Shown here piece after piece: positions 26,350 through 34,222 of a DNA stretch of 64,000 nucleotides; the stretch's first letter is position 1; each line of letters starts with the position of its first letter. The notes under the pieces are model-generated. The model did not search any database. It had not been told where the DNA came from and worked only from the letters and a program-made list of their open reading frames with translations. The stretch comes from Cupriavidus malaysiensis (GTDB lineage: Bacteria; Pseudomonadota; Gammaproteobacteria; Burkholderiales; Burkholderiaceae), in NCBI RefSeq assembly GCF_001854325.1, contig NZ_CP017755.1, positions 2,108,001 to 2,172,000 on the forward strand, written 5' to 3'. The position numbers and the translations under genes were made by a program.

Positions 26350-26401
26350 GAGGTGGCTCCTTTTTGCCATGCGCCAGGGCCCTCGACAGCGAGGCGGCCC
26401 C

Positions 26402-26437
26402 GGCCTAATATCCAAGAATTCCGTTGGATATTAGGCC
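26402..26437. promoter_or_regulatory. perfect 14-bp-arm operator between ridA-like and regulator genes
   Basis: GGCCTAATATCCAA at 26402-26415 and its exact reverse complement TTGGATATTAGGCC at 26424-26437 flank an 8-bp spacer, GAATTCCG. It is 7 bp upstream of the regulator start at 26444 and 53 bp upstream of the ridA-like start. A further TTGGATAATTC half-like sequence lies just inside the regulator gene at about 26465. A binding site for the regulator itself is the simplest reading. Confidence 0.75.
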
Positions 26438-26443
26438 TCCCCA

Positions 26444-27115
26444 GTGAATTACACAACAAATCCCTTGGATAATTCAGGGAATCCGCAGCCGTCGGATCGC
26501 ATCCTCTTCTTGCTGAAAACGCGCGGACCGGCCTCGACCGCGCAGATTGCCGAGCGCCTGCAGATCACCGCCGAGGCCGCGCGCCAGCAGGTGCAGAAGC
26601 TGCTCGCGGCCGGCCTCGTCGAAGGGCGGCGCCAGGCCGCGGCCGGCGCCGGGCGCCCGCGCCAGGAATGGGAATTGAGCGCGGCCGGGCAGGCGCGCTT
26701 TCCCGACACCCACGCACAGCTCACGGTGCAGCTGATCGGCTCGATCCGCCAACTGTTCGGCGAAGCCGGGCTGGACAAGCTGATCGGGCAGCGCGAGCAG
26801 CAGGCACGCGAGGACTACACGCGCGCCTGCGCCGGCGAGGCCACGCTACCCGAGCGCGTGCGCCGGCTCGCCGCGCTGCGCGAGGCGGAAGGCTATATGG
26901 CACGGGTCGAGCGCGACGGCGAGGATTGGCTGCTGATCGAAGACCACTGCCCGATCTGCGCCGCCGCGCAGACCTGCCAGGGCTTCTGCCGCGCCGAGCT
27001 GCAGGTGTTCCGCGAGGTGCTCGGCGCGCAGGCGCGCGTCGAGCGCGAGGAGCATCTGCTGGCCGGCGCGCGGCGCTGCGTCTACCGCGTCAGCGCCGCC
27101 GGTGAGGTGCCATGA
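26444..27115 (+). CDS. SufR-like HTH regulator with C-terminal cysteine cluster
   Basis: 223 residues. The winged helix occupies about 15-85 (RILFLLKTRGPASTAQIAERLQITAEAARQQVQKLLAAGLVEGRRQ, then the wing GRPRQEWELSAAG). A linker helix precedes a cluster Cys169-x2-Cys172-x5-Cys178-x3-Cys182 (DHCPICAAAQTCQGFC), which could bind an Fe-S cluster or zinc. This layout matches SufR and related DeoR-like redox regulators. Immediate proximity of a long perfect palindrome to its start suggests autoregulation together with the divergent RidA-like gene. No suf genes are present here, so the target pathway is different or unknown. Confidence 0.8.
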   Translation: MNYTTNPLDNSGNPQPSDRILFLLKTRGPASTAQIAERLQITAEAARQQVQKLLAAGLVEGRRQAAAGAGRPRQEWELSAAGQARFPDTHAQLTVQLIGSIRQLFGEAGLDKLIGQREQQAREDYTRACAGEATLPERVRRLAALREAEGYMARVERDGEDWLLIEDHCPICAAAQTCQGFCRAELQVFREVLGAQARVEREEHLLAGARRCVYRVSAAGEVP

Positions 27116-27163
27116 GCGATGCTGCGAGCGATGCCAGGCGCGGCGCCATGATTTCCGGCGCCT

Positions 27164-28219
27164 TCAGTACGCCTTGAAGTTCGCGCTGACGCGCTGCTTG
27201 AGGTAGTCGCCCGCGCTGATCGGCGGGTACTTGCCGGCCGGTCCCGCGATGATGGCATCGCGGTTGGCCTGGCAGAAGAAGGCGATGCTGTAGCGCGCAC
27301 CCATGGACTCGTGCGGCGCCGGATTCCTGACGCGGTGGAAGTTGGAAGGCAGCCGGTCGTCGCTCCAGCGCATCAGCATGTCGCCGATATTGCAGGTGAT
27401 GACGGTCTCGTCGGGTTCGATCGAGGTCCATTGCTGCGCCTCCATCTCCTTGCCCGGGCAGACCTGCAGGCCGCCCTGCCCGGTGCGCTGGAACAGCAGC
27501 GTCAGGCAGTCGAAGTCGGTGTGGGCGCCGGCGCGCCACAGGCCGAGCTTGTCCTGGTACTCGGGCGGGATCGCATAGTAGTGCAGCAGGCGCAGCGTGC
27601 TCTGGTACTCGGGCGAGGCGGGCGCGTGCGCGCGCGTGAAGAAGTCGCTGTCGAAGCCCAGCTTGTCGGCGAAGCACGACAGCACTTTCATGCCTACCTC
27701 CCAGCACTGCGCCTCGAAGGCGAGCAGGGTGGACTGGAAGCCGGCCAGGGCTTCCTCGCCCGGCCACAGGCCGTCCATGTGCGGGCGCGTGATCTGGTAG
27801 GACTCCTTCTGGTCCGGCGTGCCGGTCGACGGCCGCACCTGGGCCTTGCTCTCCCAGCCGGCATTGAGCGCCTTCTTGAGCGGGTGGCGCGCCTTGACCG
27901 CCTCGGGCAGGGCGAAGAAGCGCTCGGTCATGGCGAAGGCCTCGTGCACCCGTGCGAGATCGATGCCGTGGTTGGCGACCTGGAAGAAGCCGACCTCGGT
28001 GGCAGCCTGCCAGAGCTGGTCGGCGATCTCGGCCTTGCGGCGCGCGAAGTCGGACAGGTCGATGCGGCGGATCTCGCGCGCATGGGTCTCGGAGCCCATG
28101 GCACCCATGCGCGACTCCTTGCGCAGCTCGGCGAGGGCCGAGCCCGCCCCTGCCGCGGTCATGGCGTCGGCATCGGCGGTGGCAAGGGAAACGGCGGGGA
28201 TGGCGGTGGTCTCGTTCAT
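27164..28219 (-). CDS. isopenicillin N synthase-like 2OG/Fe(II) oxygenase, paralogue 1
   Basis: 351 residues. The DIOX_N domain (about 50-170) contains REIRRIDLSDFARRKAEIADQLWQAATEVGFFQVANHGID. The double-stranded beta-helix holds the Fe(II) triad as HTDFD (His and Asp in RAGAHTDFDCLTLLFQ) and the distal His in NFHRVRN, and the 2-oxoglutarate or substrate anchor is the ARYSIAFF Arg-x-Ser. ATG 28219 has CCAGGAGAATCCAT upstream. It is divergent from an ABC-type binding protein and a second oxygenase of the same family, so both probably belong to one catabolic or uptake system. Substrate unknown. Confidence 0.88.
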   Translation of the reverse strand: MNETTAIPAVSLATADADAMTAAGAGSALAELRKESRMGAMGSETHAREIRRIDLSDFARRKAEIADQLWQAATEVGFFQVANHGIDLARVHEAFAMTERFFALPEAVKARHPLKKALNAGWESKAQVRPSTGTPDQKESYQITRPHMDGLWPGEEALAGFQSTLLAFEAQCWEVGMKVLSCFADKLGFDSDFFTRAHAPASPEYQSTLRLLHYYAIPPEYQDKLGLWRAGAHTDFDCLTLLFQRTGQGGLQVCPGKEMEAQQWTSIEPDETVITCNIGDMLMRWSDDRLPSNFHRVRNPAPHESMGARYSIAFFCQANRDAIIAGPAGKYPPISAGDYLKQRVSANFKAY

Positions 28220-28332
28220 ATGGATTCTCCTGGTACGGGATGAGGATGGCCGGACCGCGCAGCGCCGGCCGACCGGGTACCGGGAGCAGCGTCCCGCCAG
28301 CGCGGCCGCATCGCCCCCGGGCCCCGGCGGCG

Positions 28333-28349
28333 GCGAACACAGTGTTCGC
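28333..28349. promoter_or_regulatory. 17-bp palindrome in the leader of the oxygenase gene
   Basis: GCGAACAC-A-GTGTTCGC, perfect 8-bp arms around one base. It lies 114 bp upstream of the start at 28219, inside the leader predicted from the upstream sigma-54-type promoter, so it is a candidate repressor site. Confidence 0.5.
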
Positions 28350-28440
28350 GGCGCGCGGACCGCAAGAGCAATTCCCGGCCTGCCGTCGCATGCCCGGCAT
28401 GCACACGGCTGGTGAACGCTTCTACTCTTGCCCGGGATCA

Positions 28441-28456
28441 AGCAGGTTCCGGGCCA
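28441..28456 (-). promoter_or_regulatory. sigma-54-type -24/-12 promoter for the oxygenase at 28219
   Basis: Minus strand TGGCCCGGAACCTGCT, compared with the consensus TGGCACG-N4-TTGCA, with exact GG-N10-GC spacing (GG at 28455-28454, GC at 28443-28442). Predicted start is around 28430. Confidence 0.5.
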
Positions 28457-28630
28457 GCGCCCGGCGCGCCGTTCGCGCCCATGGCGCGCACCGCCGCGGC
28501 GCCACGCCACCTCGGCGGCGCCGCCAGCCGGTGCATGCAGCAGGCGGCCCGCACCAATCCGGCCGGCGGCGCAGCATCCACGCACCGTCAGCGCACCATC
28601 AGCGCGCCGCCGGCTCGCCGCTTCACCCCA

Positions 28631-28646
28631 TGGCACGGTTCCTGCA
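28631..28646 (+). promoter_or_regulatory. sigma-54-type -24/-12 promoter for the gene at 28811
   Basis: TGGCACGGTTCCTGCA matches the consensus TGGCACG-N4-TTGCA except one T to C, with GG at 28632-28633 and GC at 28644-28645 (N10). Predicted start is near 28657, about 155 nt before the binding-protein gene. Confidence 0.6.
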
Positions 28647-28810
28647 AAAACGCTGCAGGAGTAGAAGCGTTCAGCGGCCCCGCCGCCCGGAAATTGCTCC
28701 AACGAGGTGCGACGCCGCCACCCGCCGCCGCGCGACCCCGCGCATGCCATGCCGCTTCCGGCGGCCGCACCGGTGACCGACCGTCATTCGCCACGAGGGC
28801 AAGGACCACC

Positions 28811-29836
28811 ATGCAACGACGCTCCCTGTTACGCGCCGCCGGCGCGACCGCCCTGCTAGCCGCCACGCCGTTCGTGCGTGCCACCGGCTCGCAGCAGAAG
28901 TTCAAGTTCAACCTGGGCTGGAAGGTGGAAGCCTCCGGCGCCGGCTTCCTGCTCGCGCAGCAGCGCGGCTACTACAAGGCAGCCGGCCTGGACCTCACCA
29001 TCGATACCGGCAACGGCTCGTCCTCGGCCATCAGCCTGGTGGCCGGGGGCGCCTACGACTGCGCCTCGGCCGACCTGGCCAGCATGATCGAGTTCAACGT
29101 CAACAACCCGTCCGCCGCCCTCAAGGCGGTGGCGATCCAGTACGACCTGAACCCCAACGCCATCCTGGTGCGCAAGGGCGGCCCCATCGCCCGCCCGGCC
29201 GACCTGGCCGGCAAGCGCATCCTGGGCCAGCCCTTCAATGCCTCGCGCAAGCTGTTCCCGGTGTTCGCCAAGGCGCAGGGCTTCGACGCGGCCGGGGTGC
29301 AGTGGGAAAACGTCGCGCCGGACCTCGGCGACACGCGCTTCGCCAAGGGCGACTTCGACGCCGCCGCCTACTTCTTCTTCACCGGCCTGCTCAATCTCAA
29401 GGCGCGCGGCATGGGCCCCGAACACCTGACCGTGTTCCGCTTCTCCGACTACGGCATGAAGTCCTACGGCAACGGCCTGGTGGCCAACCGCCGCGCCATG
29501 GCCGAGCCGGAGGTCCTGCGCGCCTTCGTCAAGGCGTCCACGCGCGGCTGGCTCGATGCCATCGCCGATCCCAAGGCCGGCGCCGCCGCCGTCAAGGCGC
29601 GCGAGCCGCTGGCCGACGAGACGCTCGAACTGGAGCGCCTGCGCCTGATCGTCGACGGCACCATGAAGACCCCCGACACGCGGCGCGACGGCTGGGGCGC
29701 GGCCACCACCGCGCGCCTGCAGGCCACCCTCGACGAGACTGCCGGCGCCTTCGGCCTGAAGACGGCGCCGGCCCCGGCCGACATCTGGAGCGAGCAGTTC
29801 CTGCCCGCCGCGGCCGAGCGCCGCCTCAAGGCCTGA
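28811..29836 (+). CDS. ABC transporter substrate-binding protein (NMT1/SsuA/ThiY-like), Tat-type signal
   Basis: 341 residues. The N terminus MQRRSLLRAAGATALLAATPFVRA has a twin-arginine signal. The mature protein starts FKFNLGWKVEASGAGFLLAQQRGYYKAAGLDLTID, typical of periplasmic receptors for aliphatic sulfonates, nitrate or thiamine precursors (NMT1/THI5 fold). It continues with GNGSSSAISLVAGGAYDCASADLASMIEF and PADLAGKRILGQ. No permease or ATPase gene is adjacent, so it must use a transporter encoded elsewhere or act as a sensor. It is followed after 14 bp by an oxygenase gene, forming an operon with a VOC protein. Confidence 0.87.
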   Translation: MQRRSLLRAAGATALLAATPFVRATGSQQKFKFNLGWKVEASGAGFLLAQQRGYYKAAGLDLTIDTGNGSSSAISLVAGGAYDCASADLASMIEFNVNNPSAALKAVAIQYDLNPNAILVRKGGPIARPADLAGKRILGQPFNASRKLFPVFAKAQGFDAAGVQWENVAPDLGDTRFAKGDFDAAAYFFFTGLLNLKARGMGPEHLTVFRFSDYGMKSYGNGLVANRRAMAEPEVLRAFVKASTRGWLDAIADPKAGAAAVKAREPLADETLELERLRLIVDGTMKTPDTRRDGWGAATTARLQATLDETAGAFGLKTAPAPADIWSEQFLPAAAERRLKA

Positions 29837-29850
29837 GGGAGGGACACGCC

Positions 29851-30867
29851 ATGGCCCTTCCCATCCTCGACCTCACCGATGCCCTCGCGCCGGGCGCGCC
29901 GCGCAGCGCCGAGGTGGCGCGCCAGCTGCGCGCGGCCGCCATGTCCAGCGGCTTCTTCTACGTGCGCCAGCACGGCGTCGATGCCGCCCAGGTGGCGCGG
30001 CAGTTCGCCCTCGCCGAGCAACTGCTCGACCTGCCCGCCGCCACCCGCGCGGCGCTGGCGATGCGCAACTCGCCCACCCTGCGCGGCTTCGAGAACCTCG
30101 GCGAGCAGACCCTGGACGAGCACGCCCGCCCCGACCTGAAAGAGAGCTTCTTCTGCGGCATGGCCTATCCGGACCAGCATCCCTATGTGCTGGCCGGCTA
30201 CCAGTCCTACGGCCACAACCAGTGGCCGGCCGAACTGCCCGGGGCACCGGCGCAGTGCGAGGCCTACATCCAGGCCATGCTGGCGCTGTCGCGCCGCCTG
30301 ATGCAGCTGATCGCGCTGTCGCTCGACCTGCCCGAGCACTACTTCGACCACACCAGCGACAGTCCCATGGTGACGCTGCGCATGGTCCGCTATCCGGCCC
30401 ATCCGGCCGATGCCGACACGCGCACCTTCGGCGCCGGCGCCCACACCGACTGGGGCTGCGTCACGGTACTGGCCCAGGACGCGCACGGCGGCCTGGAAGT
30501 GTGCATGCCGGACGGCAGCTGGGTGGCGGCCACGCCGATCGACGGCTGCTTCGTGGTCAACCTGGGCGACATGATCCCGCGCTGGACCAACGGCCTCTAC
30601 CACTCCAACCCGCACCGCGTGCGCAACGTGCATTCGGGCGGCGCGCCGCGCTATTCGATCCCCTTCTTCTACGAACCCGACTACCTGGCCCGCATCGAGC
30701 CGGTGCCGGGCGTGGTGCCGGCCGGCGAGGCCCCGCGCTTCGCGCCCTGCACCGCCGGCGAGCACCTGCGCGAGATGTACGACAAGACCTACGGCCTGCA
30801 GCGCGGCCCGGCTGCCGCCGGCCAGGCCGGACACGCCGGCGTCGCCGCAGCGGGAGAGCCCGCATGA
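29851..30867 (+). CDS. isopenicillin N synthase-like 2OG/Fe(II) oxygenase, paralogue 2
   Basis: 338 residues. The DIOX_N region has LRAAAMSSGFFYVRQHGVDAAQVARQF. The Fe(II) ligands are in GAHTDWGCVTVL (His, Asp) and SNPHRVRN (His), and the Arg-x-Ser co-substrate anchor is RYSIPFFYEPD. It is a distant paralogue of the product of 27164-28219 and lies in the same operon as the binding protein. This fits import of a compound followed by oxidative cleavage or hydroxylation. The C-terminal 25 residues are Ala/Gly-rich. The stop overlaps the next start by ATGA. Confidence 0.88.
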   Translation: MALPILDLTDALAPGAPRSAEVARQLRAAAMSSGFFYVRQHGVDAAQVARQFALAEQLLDLPAATRAALAMRNSPTLRGFENLGEQTLDEHARPDLKESFFCGMAYPDQHPYVLAGYQSYGHNQWPAELPGAPAQCEAYIQAMLALSRRLMQLIALSLDLPEHYFDHTSDSPMVTLRMVRYPAHPADADTRTFGAGAHTDWGCVTVLAQDAHGGLEVCMPDGSWVAATPIDGCFVVNLGDMIPRWTNGLYHSNPHRVRNVHSGGAPRYSIPFFYEPDYLARIEPVPGVVPAGEAPRFAPCTAGEHLREMYDKTYGLQRGPAAAGQAGHAGVAAAGEPA

Positions 30868-31295
30868 AGCTCTGGTTCCATCTGCTGTGCCGCGACATCG
30901 AGGCCCAGTGCGGCTTCTACGGCGCGCTGCTGGCGCTGCCCGAAGCCGTGGCGAGCCGTTCGCCGATCTACCGCGCGCTGGAGGCGCCAGGCTTCCAGTT
31001 CGGCTTCAACGCCGCCCCGGCCTATGCCTTGCTGGCGCTCGAAGACCGCCGCCCGCAGGCCGGCGCGGGCGCGCCGCCGGTGGTGGCCTACCCGACGCTG
31101 ATGCTGGACGCCCCGCACGCGGTCGATGCCGCGGCGCGGCGCGCAACGGCGCTGGGCGGACGCCTGCGCAAGGGGCCCTATCCCACCTACTACGGGCAAT
31201 GGCAGGCGGTACTGGAAGACCCCGAAGGCAACGTCTTCCGCGTCGCCTGCATCGGGCTGCCGGACGGCGTCGAGCGGCCGGCGCTGCCAGCCTGA
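30864..31295 (+). CDS. VOC family (glyoxalase/PhnB-like) protein
   Basis: 143 residues: two beta-alpha-beta-beta-beta modules beginning MKLWFHLLCRDIEAQCGFYGALLALPE and ending GQWQAVLEDPEGNVFRVACIG, the usual last strand with the metal-ligand-bearing EDPEGN motif. It is translated in coupling with the preceding oxygenase (4-bp overlap), which suggests a second step in the same pathway. The substrate is not evident. Confidence 0.82.
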   Translation: MKLWFHLLCRDIEAQCGFYGALLALPEAVASRSPIYRALEAPGFQFGFNAAPAYALLALEDRRPQAGAGAPPVVAYPTLMLDAPHAVDAAARRATALGGRLRKGPYPTYYGQWQAVLEDPEGNVFRVACIGLPDGVERPALPA

Positions 31296-31382
31296 GGCGG
31301 TGCGGCGGACCGGCCGCCAGGGCAGGCATAGTAAGATGGCGCCCCGCCCGGCCGCGCCAGGCAGTCCTTTGCGCCACCCGCC

Positions 31383-32294
31383 ATGCTCCGCCTCGACGAT
31401 CTCGCCATCTTCGTGCTGGCCGCCGACAACGGCAGCCTGTCGGCCGCCGCGCGCGTGGCCAATATCGCGCCGGCCGCCGCCAGCGCGGCGGTCAAGCGGC
31501 TGGAGGGCGAACTGGGCGTGCGGCTGCTGGCGCGCTCCACGCGCAGCCTGGGCCTGACGCAGGAAGGCGAACGCTACCTGGCACACGCGCGCCGCGCGCT
31601 GGCCGACCTCGATGCCGGCCGCGACGCGCTCGCCCAAGGACGCCAGGCCATCGGCGGCGAGGTCTCGCTGTCGATCCCCTCGGACCTCGGCCGCCACGTG
31701 CTGGCGCCCTGGCTGGATGCCTTCCAGCAGGCCCACCCCGCGGTCTCGCTGCACGTGCGCATCGGCGACCGCCTGGTCGACATGTTCCGCCAGCGCGTGG
31801 ACGCCGTGGTGCGCTACGGCGTGCCCGACGACTCCTCGCTGGTGGCGCTGCCGCTGGCGCCGGACAACCGGCGCGTGCTGGTGGCCGCGCCGGCCTACTT
31901 CGCGCGCCACGGCAAACCCGCCACCCCGGACGCGCTGCGCGAGCACAACTGCCTGCGCTTCGCCCTGAGCGACGCCACCCACGACCACTGGACCTTCCAC
32001 TCGGGCGCGCACACCCGCGTGGTCAAGGTGGCCGGCAACCGCGCCAGCGACGACGGCGAACTGGTGCGGCGCTGGGCGGTGGGCGGGCACGGCATCGCCT
32101 ACAAGTCGCGGCTGGACGTGCTGGCCGACCTGCGCGCCGGCCGCCTGCAGGCCGCGCTCGAGGACTGGCAGCCGGAAGCTGCGCCGCTGCACCTGATCTG
32201 CACCCACCGCCTGGCGCTGTCGCCCACGCTGGCCAGCCTGCGCGACGTCCTGCAGGCACGCATCCGGGCCTACCTGGCGGAGGGCCCACGGTGA
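31383..32294 (+). CDS. LysR family transcriptional regulator
   Basis: 303 residues. The HTH at 1-60 reads MLRLDDLAIFVLAADNGSLSAAARVANIAPAAASAAVKRLEGELGVRLLARSTRS, and the effector domain spans about 88-295. It follows the oxygenase/VOC genes on the same strand after 87 bp and could regulate that cluster, although the sigma-54-type promoters there would also need a bacterial enhancer-binding activator not present in this window. Confidence 0.88.
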   Translation: MLRLDDLAIFVLAADNGSLSAAARVANIAPAAASAAVKRLEGELGVRLLARSTRSLGLTQEGERYLAHARRALADLDAGRDALAQGRQAIGGEVSLSIPSDLGRHVLAPWLDAFQQAHPAVSLHVRIGDRLVDMFRQRVDAVVRYGVPDDSSLVALPLAPDNRRVLVAAPAYFARHGKPATPDALREHNCLRFALSDATHDHWTFHSGAHTRVVKVAGNRASDDGELVRRWAVGGHGIAYKSRLDVLADLRAGRLQAALEDWQPEAAPLHLICTHRLALSPTLASLRDVLQARIRAYLAEGPR

Positions 32295-32392
32295 ACACTG
32301 TGGGCCAGGTGGACGAGGTTGGCTCTGCGGCGCCTGGCGCGCCGCGCAAGCGGGTGCCGCGGCGGGCCTAGCGCCACCCTGCTCACACGCCA

Positions 32393-32427
32393 CACTCGCC
32401 TCACTCGCCTCACTCGCCTCACTCGCC
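32393..32427. repeat. 9-bp simple tandem repeat, about 4 copies
   Basis: CACTCGCCT three times then CACTCGCC, in the intergenic region between two convergent genes. It is likely a minor slipped-strand repeat. Confidence 0.8.
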
Positions 32428-32447
32428 GCACACGCTGGCGCCCCCGC

Positions 32448-33461
32448 TCAGAACCCTTCCAGCACGATCTTGCCGCGCGCGCGCTGGCTCTCCAGCAAGG
32501 CATGGGCGCGCTTCAGGCTGGCGGCGTCGATCGTGCCGAAATGCTCGCCCAGCGTGGTGCGCAGCGTACCGGCATCGACCATCGCGGCAACCTGCTCCAG
32601 CAGCTCGTGCTGCCGCACCTGGTCGTCGGTGGCGAACATCGAGCGCGTGAACATGAACTCCCAGTGCAGCGACACGCTCTTGCGCTTGAGCTTGCGGAAA
32701 TCGACCAGCTCCGGATCGTCGATCAGCGCAAAGCGGCCCTGCGGGCGGATCGCCTCGACGATCTGGTCGAAGTGACGGTCGCTCTGGTTCAGGCTGGCCA
32801 CGTAGTCGACCTCGCCCACGCCGACGCGGCGCAGCTCCTCGGCCAGCGGCTTGCTGTGGTCGATCACCTCGTGTGCCCCCAGCTCGCGCACCCAGTCGGC
32901 GGTCTGCGGCCGCGAAGCGGTGCCGATCACACGCAGTCCGGTGAGCCGGCGCGCCAGTTGCACCAGGATCGAGCCGACCCCGCCGGCGGCGCCCACCACC
33001 AGCAGGCTGCGCCCGCAAGGATCGCGCTGCTGCGCCACCTGCAGGCGGTCGAACAGCAGTTCCCAGGCGGTGATGGCGGTCAGCGGCAGCGCGGCGGCGT
33101 GGGCGAAGTCCAGCGAGGATGGCATGTGCCCGACAATGCGCTCGTCGACCACATGCTGTTCGCTGTTGGTGCCCTGGCGCTGCAGCGCGCCGGCGTACCA
33201 GACCCGGTCGCCCGGACGGAACAGCGTGACCTCGGCCCCCACCGCCCGCACCACGCCGGCCGCATCCCAGCCCAGCACGCGCGGCTGCCCCGCGGCGGGC
33301 GGCATATTGGCGCGCACCTTGGTGTCGACCGGGTTGACGGAGACGGCGCGCACCTCGACCAGCAGGTCGCGCGGGCCGGGCTCGGGCGCGGGGAGCTCGA
33401 CATCCCGCAGTGAATCGGGGGCCTCGATGGGCAGGTTCTGGTAGAAGGCGACGGCTTTCAT
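32448..33461 (-). CDS. zinc-independent NADPH:quinone reductase-like MDR protein
   Basis: 337 residues of the medium-chain dehydrogenase/reductase superfamily. The GroES-like domain is at 25-115 (PGPRDLLVEVRAVSVNPVDTKVRA, the NPVD signature of quinone reductases in place of a zinc Cys). The Rossmann segment is GRSLLVVGAAGGVGSILVQLARRLTGLRVIGTASRP at about 150-185. No catalytic zinc cysteines are seen. It is likely a soluble NADPH-dependent reductase of quinones or enones. ATG 33461 fits the family's usual MKAVAFYQNLPI start. Confidence 0.88.
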   Translation of the reverse strand: MKAVAFYQNLPIEAPDSLRDVELPAPEPGPRDLLVEVRAVSVNPVDTKVRANMPPAAGQPRVLGWDAAGVVRAVGAEVTLFRPGDRVWYAGALQRQGTNSEQHVVDERIVGHMPSSLDFAHAAALPLTAITAWELLFDRLQVAQQRDPCGRSLLVVGAAGGVGSILVQLARRLTGLRVIGTASRPQTADWVRELGAHEVIDHSKPLAEELRRVGVGEVDYVASLNQSDRHFDQIVEAIRPQGRFALIDDPELVDFRKLKRKSVSLHWEFMFTRSMFATDDQVRQHELLEQVAAMVDAGTLRTTLGEHFGTIDAASLKRAHALLESQRARGKIVLEGF

Positions 33462-33597
33462 GGCGGGCTTCCCGGGATCGGGTCGATCGGGTCGGAGACA
33501 GGTGCCCATCTTCCCCGCGCGGCGGCGACGGAAACAGCCCCGCGGCGCCGATTCAGTTTCCGCGCGGGAGCGAAAATCCCCCTCCCGCCCCGGCCCG

Positions 33598-33933
33598 CTA
33601 TTCCGGCTCCCAGGCCTTGCCGCGTGTGCGCGCCTCCACCTTCAGGCGCTGCTGCAGCGCGGCCTTGGCCAGCATGTGGGCACTGATCGGCGCGGTCAGG
33701 AACAGGAAGGCGGTGATCAGCAGCTCGTGCAGGCTCAAGCCGGCGCCCTGGCTGCTGAAGGCCACCACCGAGCCGGCCACCACGCCGCCCACGCCGAGCG
33801 TGGTGGACTTGGTGGGTCCGTGCAGGCGCATGAAGAAGTCCGGCAGCCGGTACAGGCCCAGCGAGCCGACCAGGATGAAGACGCTGCCGATCAGCAGCAG
33901 CGCGCAGGCGGCAAGTTCCGCGGCGAACGACAT
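33598..33933 (-). CDS. mnhG: Na+/H+ antiporter subunit G
   Basis: 111 residues with three membrane helices: FAAELAACALLLIGSVFILVGSLGLYRLPDFFMRLHGPTKSTTLGVGG is the family hallmark (LYRLPDF.MRLH..TK). It is the last gene of the Mrp/Mnh operon running from 39550, 13 bp after subunit F. It contributes to the hydrophobic membrane assembly of the multi-subunit antiporter. Confidence 0.93.
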   Translation of the reverse strand: MSFAAELAACALLLIGSVFILVGSLGLYRLPDFFMRLHGPTKSTTLGVGGVVAGSVVAFSSQGAGLSLHELLITAFLFLTAPISAHMLAKAALQQRLKVEARTRGKAWEPE

Positions 33934-33946
33934 GGCTTCTCCTCTC

Positions 33947-34222
33947 CTATTGCATCTCGATGATCTTGCCGCGCTGCAGGTACTTGGTCAGCGCGACGGT
34001 GCCCAGGAAGCCCATCACGGCGATCAGCAGCGCGATCTCGAAGAACAGCGCCGAACGCAGCCAGATGCCGTACAGCACGATCAGCGCGATGGCGTTGATA
34101 TTGAGGGTGTCGAGGGCGACGATGCGGTCGGGCAGTCCCGGCCCCTTGACCAGGCGGGCGCAGGCGAGCAGCACCGCCAGGCCGACGATGGCCATGCAGA
34201 CCGGGATCACGATGGCGAGCAT
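33947..34222 (-). CDS. mnhF: Na+/H+ antiporter subunit F
   Basis: 91 residues with three membrane helices (LAIVIPVCMAIVGLAVLLACARLVKGPGLPDRIVALDTLNINAIALIVL and a third helix LIAVMGFLGTVALTKYLQRG). GPGLPDRIVALD is the conserved loop of MrpF. The start overlaps the end of subunit E by 16 bp, typical of translational coupling in these operons. Confidence 0.93.
   Translation of the reverse strand: MLAIVIPVCMAIVGLAVLLACARLVKGPGLPDRIVALDTLNINAIALIVLYGIWLRSALFFEIALLIAVMGFLGTVALTKYLQRGKIIEMQ

Larger units (their letters stand above)
28413..28673. repeat. 15-bp inverted repeat marking duplicated divergent promoters
   Basis: TGAACGCTTCTACTC at 28413-28427 and GAGTAGAAGCGTTCA at 28659-28673. Relative to each divergent gene the two copies have the same orientation and sit at the same place just after a GG-N10-GC promoter, near the expected start of transcription. 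Confidence 0.75.
28220..28810. other. 591-bp divergent control region with two sigma-54-type promoters
   Basis: There is no gene in this gap. It holds a 17-bp palindrome at 28333-28349, a 15-bp inverted repeat (28413-28427 and 28659-28673) and two GG-N10-GC promoter elements pointing outward. The roughly 170 bp between the promoters would be the place for an activator binding site. Confidence 0.7.

Noticed and set aside
32393..32427. Possible CRISPR-like array
   Set aside because: The units are 9 bp without spacers; it is a simple tandem repeat. No CRISPR array or cas gene is seen in the window.
33530..33561. Hairpin GGAAAC...GTTTCC after the quinone reductase promoter as a terminator
   Set aside because: The stem is short with a long loop and no U-tract.
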